Part shown: positions 15,513-19,668 of the stretch, one piece after another
Numbering within the stretch: the first letter of the stretch is position 1
Layout of the letters: the number at the start of each line of letters is the position of its first letter
DNA from: Baffinella frigidus
Lineage: Eukaryota; Cryptophyceae; Cryptomonadales; Baffinellaceae
Assembly: GCA_026770585.1 (NCBI GenBank)
Contig: MU646364.1
Location: forward strand, 443,317-462,984
Length of the DNA stretch: 19,668 nt
Direction of reading: 5' to 3'
Notes under the pieces: model-generated
The model's input: the letters and a program-made list of their open reading frames with translations, nothing else
Told to the model about the DNA's origin: nothing
Database searches by the model: none
Made by a program: the position numbers and the translations under genes

Positions 15513-16648
15513 GAAACCCTAAATCCTCAACCCTCAACTCTAACCACTAAACACTAAACACTCAACACTAAAAACTAAATCCTAAACCCTAAACCATAAA
15601 CCCTGAACCCTAAACACTAAACCCTGAACCCTAAACCCTAGACCCTAAGCCCTAAACCCTGAACCCTAAACCCTAATTCCTAAGCCCTGAAACCTCAACC
15701 CTGGACCATAACCCATAAACCCTGCACCCTAAAACCTGAACCAAAAACCACCAAACATGAACAATAAACAAAACCCCTGAACCCTCAAACCCTAAACCCT
15801 AAGCCTTGAACCCTAAACCATAGACCCGAACTCTAATCCCTAAAACAAAAAACCGTAAACCCTAAACCCGAAACCATAAACCACAAACCCCAACTTCTAA
15901 CCCCTAAACCCTAAACTTGAAACCCTAAACCCTAACCCTAAACCCTAAACCCTAATTTCTAAACCCTAACTAAACCAAAAACAACAAACCCTGGATTCTA
16001 AGTACAGAACACTTAGCCCTAAACCCTAAACCCTAACCACCAACCCTTAAACCCTGAACCCTGAACCCTAAACCGTTTACAAAGTCCCAAAACCCTAAAC
16101 CCAAAACAAAGTCCCAAAACCCTAAACCCAAAACATGTAAAACCTAAACCCTCAACCCTAAACCCTGAACCCTGAACACTGAACCCTGAACCTAAACCGT
16201 ATGCCCTAAATCCTAAACATGAAACAATTCACCTCATACCCTCAACCTTGAACCCTCAACCCTGAATCCTAAAACCTCAACCGTGAATCATTAACCCTGA
16301 ACCCTATACCCTGACTCCTAAGCCTGAACCCTAAATCCTCAACCCTAAACCAACAAAACTAAAACCTAAACACTGAACACCTAACCCTGAAACCTTAATC
16401 CAGAAACCTAAGCCCTAAAACCTCAACCATAAACCATAAACCCGTGAACCCAAACCCTAAACCCCAAAACCCAAACCCTAATGTTCACCTAATCGCTAAC
16501 ACCTAAAACCTCGACCCTCAACCCTCAACCCTAAACACCAAACACTAAACCCCAAGCCCTAAACCCAAAACCCGAAAACCTAAACGCACAACTCTAAACC
16601 CTAAACCCTGCACCCTGATCCCTGCCCCCGGACCCTAAACTCTAAACC
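15513..16648. repeat. Degenerate telomeric (CCCTAAA) array, block 1
   Basis: More than 1.1 kb of heptamer-like units with many variants (CCCTGAA, CCCTCAA, CCCAAAA, CACTAAA) and only short perfect runs. C-rich strand on top, as at 1-670. It is much more diverged than the left array, so it is unlikely to be maintained by telomerase. Confidence 0.9.
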
Positions 16649-16793
16649 TTTTTAGCCGGTTTCTGCTGCGATCCTTTGCACCGGGGGGGCTGATGTGATC
16701 CGAAAGGAAGCATGGCTTTTCTGCAGATAAGTTCCAGTGTCCTCCTATGTTGGGAGCTCGAAGAACCTAAAGGACCTAAAGGACAACCCTGGA
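16649..16793. repeat. Subtelomeric repeat family F, copy 2 (short, about 145 bp)
   Basis: Embedded in telomeric repeats. Shares with copy 3 CACCGGGGGGGCTGATGTGA, AGGAAGCATGGCTTTTCTGC, CCTATGTTGGGAGCTCGAAG and AACCTAAAGGACC. It ends early, lacking the distal part of copies 1 and 3. Confidence 0.82.
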
Positions 16794-16975
16794 GCCCAAA
16801 CCCTAAACCCTAAACTCCAAGCCCTAAAACCTAAACTGTACAGACTACACCCTAAACCCTGAACCCCAAACCCCAAACCCCAAACCCCAAACCCTAAACC
16901 CTAAACCCCAGACCCTAAACCTTAAACCCTACACCCTGAACCCTAAAACCTTAACCGTATACTCTAAATCCTCAA
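16794..16975. repeat. Degenerate telomeric array, block 2
   Basis: About 180 bp of CCCTAAA and CCCCAAA units between family F copies 2 and 3. Confidence 0.85.
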
Positions 16976-17220
16976 TTTTGTTTTTACTACTGCCGTCGCG
17001 ATCCTTACGCACCGGGGGGGCTGATGTGATCCAAAAGGAAGCATGGCTTTTCTGCAGAACCAGTTCCGGTGCCCGCCTATGTTGGGAGCTCGAAGAACCT
17101 AAAAGACCTCAAGGGCACGACTGAAGGACTTGAAGGTACCTGAGTCTTCTTCAGCCTGAAGAGTCAAGTGAAGACCGTGTTGCCTTTCATTCTTACGAAT
17201 GGAGGGTGCAGGTTGAACTA
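16976..17220. repeat. Subtelomeric repeat family F, copy 3 (about 245 bp)
   Basis: Same head as copy 2 (GGGGGGGCTGATGTGATCC, GCATGGCTTTTCTGCAG, TTGGGAGCTCGAAGAACCTA), plus the distal part shared with copy 1 (GTCAAGTGAAGACCGTGTTG, CATTCTTACGAATGG, GTGCAGGTTGAA). It bridges copies 1 and 2 and so defines the full unit. No open frame is conserved between copies. Confidence 0.82.
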
Positions 17221-17303
17221 TGTACTCAAACCCCACACACTGAACACTAAATCCTCAACCCTATTCACCAAACACTAAACCCTAAACCCTGAACCCTGAA
17301 CTC
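17221..17303. repeat. Degenerate telomeric array, block 3
   Basis: Short run of CCCTAAA-like units between family F copy 3 and the family G element. Confidence 0.75.
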
Positions 17304-17480
17304 TGGGGATACCCCGTGTAGGATGACCGAGCGGAGCTGGAGACACACGGAGACATCGTGTGCGAGTTAGGCTTTACTGAGGGAGAGAGGGTCCGCAGCA
17401 AGTGCGGGCGAAAATCTCCTTATAGTGGACATGACATGTGTCAAGTCACTCCGGTCATCCTACACGGTGTAGTATCCCCA
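17304..17480. mobile_element. Family G inverted-repeat element inside telomeric DNA (177 bp)
   Basis: TGGGGATACCCCGTGTAGGA, then TGACCG at the left, is mirrored at the right by CGGTCATCCTACACGG, GTAGTATCCCCA. The inverted repeats are about 26 bp with one 3-base gap. The interior (GAGCGGAGCTGGAGACACAC, TTATAGTGGACATGACATGT) is unlike the surrounding telomeric repeats. No clear target duplication can be read because the flank is repetitive. Non-coding. Confidence 0.75.
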
Positions 17481-19637
17481 AATAAACCCTAAACCCTGAA
17501 CCCTAAACCATAACCCAAAACCCTAAACCCTAAACCCTAAACCCTGAGCCCAAAACCAAAACCCCTCAACCCTGAGCCATCAACCCTAAATTCAAAATCA
17601 TCAACCCTAAATCCTGAACCCTAAACCCAAAACAAAAACAACATACACACTAAACTCTGAACACTTAACCCTGAACCCTGTACCCTGAGCCCCTAAACCC
17701 TGAACCCTAAACCACCAACCCTAAACCCTGAACCCTAAACCCTTAACCCTAAACCCTTAACCCTTAACCCAAAACCCTTAACTTTAAACCCTCATCCCTG
17801 AACCCTGAACTCTAGCCCATAAACCCGAAACCCTGCACCCTAACCTCTAAACCCGAAACCCTGAACCCTGAACCCTGAACCCTTAACCTTAAACCCCAAG
17901 CCCAAAACACTAATCCCCAAACCCTAGACCTTTATTTCTAAACCCTAAACCCTACACCCATATTCCTGAACCATTAACCCTGAACCCTGAACCCTAAACC
18001 CTAAACCCTAGACCCCAAACCCTTAACCATACACCATAAACCATAAACCAAAAACCATTAACCCTGAACCCTGAACCCTAAACCCTAAACCCTAAACCCT
18101 AAACCCTAAACCCAATATCCTAAAACCTAAACCCTAAACCATCAACCCTGAAACCTACACCCTACACCCAAAACAAAATACCCTCAACCCAAAACCATCA
18201 ACACTAAACTCTTATCCATGAACCCCACATCCTAAACCCGAAACCCGAAACCCCCAACCCCCAACCCTAAAACCTACAACCTAAACCTCCTAAACCCGAA
18301 CGTCTGAACCATCAACTCTGAACCCTCAACCTTCAACCCTAAACCCTCAACTCTCAACCCCAAACCCTAAACCCTAAGCTCTAAGCTCTAAACCCCAATA
18401 ATTTACCAATAAACCTCAACCCCTAAACCCCAAAACCCAAACCCTCGACCCTGAACCCTGACCCCTCAACACTGAATCCCAAACCCTAAAACCTAAACAC
18501 TAAACTTCAAAACCTGAACCCTAAACCCTCAACCCTCAACCCTCAACCCTCAACCCTACATCCTGAACATTAAACCTCAAACTCTCAACCGTGAATCCTC
18601 AACATACTAAAACCCTTGTCCCTAAACCCTAACCAATCACCCCTTTACCCTAAACCCTAAACTCTAAACCAAAGACCCTAAACCCTAAGCCTGAGAGGAC
18701 AGCAGATGCCCTAGACCCTAACCCCTCAACCCTTAACCTAAACCTTAATCTTTGAACCAAAAACCCAAACCCTACACATCAAACCCTGAACCCTACACCT
18801 GAAACCTGAAAGGACAAACCCTAAACCCTAAATCCTGAGCCCTCAACCCAAAACCCCAAACCCGAAGCCATCAACCATCCATCCTGAATCATCCACCCAA
18901 AATCCTGAACCCTAAACCCTAAACAAAAACACCTCAACCCTACACCCTAAACACTTGACCACCAACCCTCAACCCTCAACCCCTGAACCCTGAACCCTAC
19001 AATCAACCCCAAGCCCGAAACCCTTAACCCGAAACCCTAAACCCTAAACCTTAAACCCTAAACCCTAAACCCTGAACCCTAAACCCCGAACCCTAAACCC
19101 CAAACTCTAAACCCTAAACCCTTGTCCACAAACCCCAAACCCTGAAATATGAACCCTAACCCTTGAACCCTGAACCCTGAACCCCAAACCCTAAACCCTA
19201 AGCCCTGAGCCCTAAACCCTCAACCCTCAAACCTAAACCTAAACCCTAAACCTGAACCCAACACCTTAAACCCTAAATCCTAAACTTTTAATCCTACACA
19301 CTTAATACCAAACCCTCAACCCTGAACCCTAAAACCTCAACCCTGAACCCTACGCCCTACACAAACCCTACCCCTAGACTCTAATCCTCATACCCCAAAC
19401 CATAAACCCTGGGACCCAGACCCCAAACCGTAAACCCTGGATCATAATCTCTAACCCCCAACCCCCAACCAATAAACCCCAAACCCTGGACCCTAAACCC
19501 TGAACCCTAAATCCTACACTCCCAACGTTAAACCCTACACCCTCATCCCTACACACTTACCTCTAAACCCTAAACCCCAAAACCTAAACTTTAAACTCTA
19601 AACTCTAAACCCTACACCATAAACCCTACACCCTAAC

Positions 19638-19638
<1 letters not shown>
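17481..19638. repeat. Degenerate telomeric array, block 4 (about 2.1 kb)
   Basis: Continuous but strongly diverged CCCTAAA units, with CCCTGAA and CCCTCAA the main variants. Perfect runs of several units occur only locally (for example about 18070-18112 and 19040-19075). No gene or other element is seen. The orientation is the same as the left terminal array, so this is not a right-end telomere. Confidence 0.9.

Positions 19639-19668
<30 letters not shown>
19639..19668. repeat. Poly-C run of 30 at the window end
   Basis: Thirty consecutive C residues run to the last base. It could be a real homopolymer grown from CCC units, or an assembly or sequencing artefact at a contig edge. Confidence 0.9.

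Noticed and set aside
19374-19556. Minus-strand 60-codon open frame in the telomeric array
   Set aside because: It is a translation of degenerate heptamer repeats (GF/GL/VW-rich periodic peptide) and not a gene.
15513-19638. Right-hand telomere of a short chromosome
   Set aside because: A right end should show TTTAGGG on the plus strand. Here CCCTAAA is on the plus strand and strongly diverged, so it is interstitial.

Overview
This is nuclear DNA from the end region of a eukaryotic chromosome. Three things show it: long arrays of the plant/algal-type telomere motif (CCCTAAA on this strand, TTTAGGG on the other), a GT-AG spliceosomal intron, and one clear gene, translation elongation factor 3 (eEF3). 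eEF3 is found in fungi and many algae and other protists but not in land plants or animals. With high-GC coding sequence and TTTAGGG telomeres, this points to an alga or related protist (green alga, cryptophyte, chromerid or dinoflagellate relative). The sequence alone does not settle which.

Layout. 1-670: telomeric CCCTAAA array, interrupted at about 320-505 by a pyrimidine-rich CCCCTAC-like tract. 680-2157: subtelomeric DNA without a recognisable gene, holding two neighbouring copies of a roughly 155-bp terminal-inverted-repeat element (family D). 2158-2350: a short degenerate telomeric array in the opposite orientation. 2490-4973: a dense cluster of foldback elements (families A and B). 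4974-9979: a 5-kb gene island free of these elements, with eEF3 on the minus strand (8707-5293, one intron, 1074 residues). 9980-13633: a second dense cluster of families A, B and C, with head-to-tail and nested copies. 13634-15131: mostly unique DNA with one further small element carrying a target-site duplication. 15132-19638: more than 4 kb of strongly diverged CCCTAAA repeats in the same orientation as the left telomeric array, interrupted by three copies of a subtelomeric repeat (family F) and one 177-bp inverted-repeat element (family G). The window ends in 30 consecutive C residues.

The most interesting material is the foldback (MITE-like) DNA. Families A (about 122 bp), B (about 190 bp) and C (about 105 bp) are flanked by TA and fold almost end to end into hairpins. 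A and B share related termini (CAGGGGTA...), and A and C share interior sequence. Adjacent copies repeatedly share one TA, and C sits at the same position inside B in two separate copies. This is consistent with one set of non-autonomous elements moved by an unseen Tc1/mariner-type (perhaps pogo/Tigger-like) transposase. No transposase gene is present here. Most short open frames in the window are chance frames inside these repeats or antisense shadows of eEF3.
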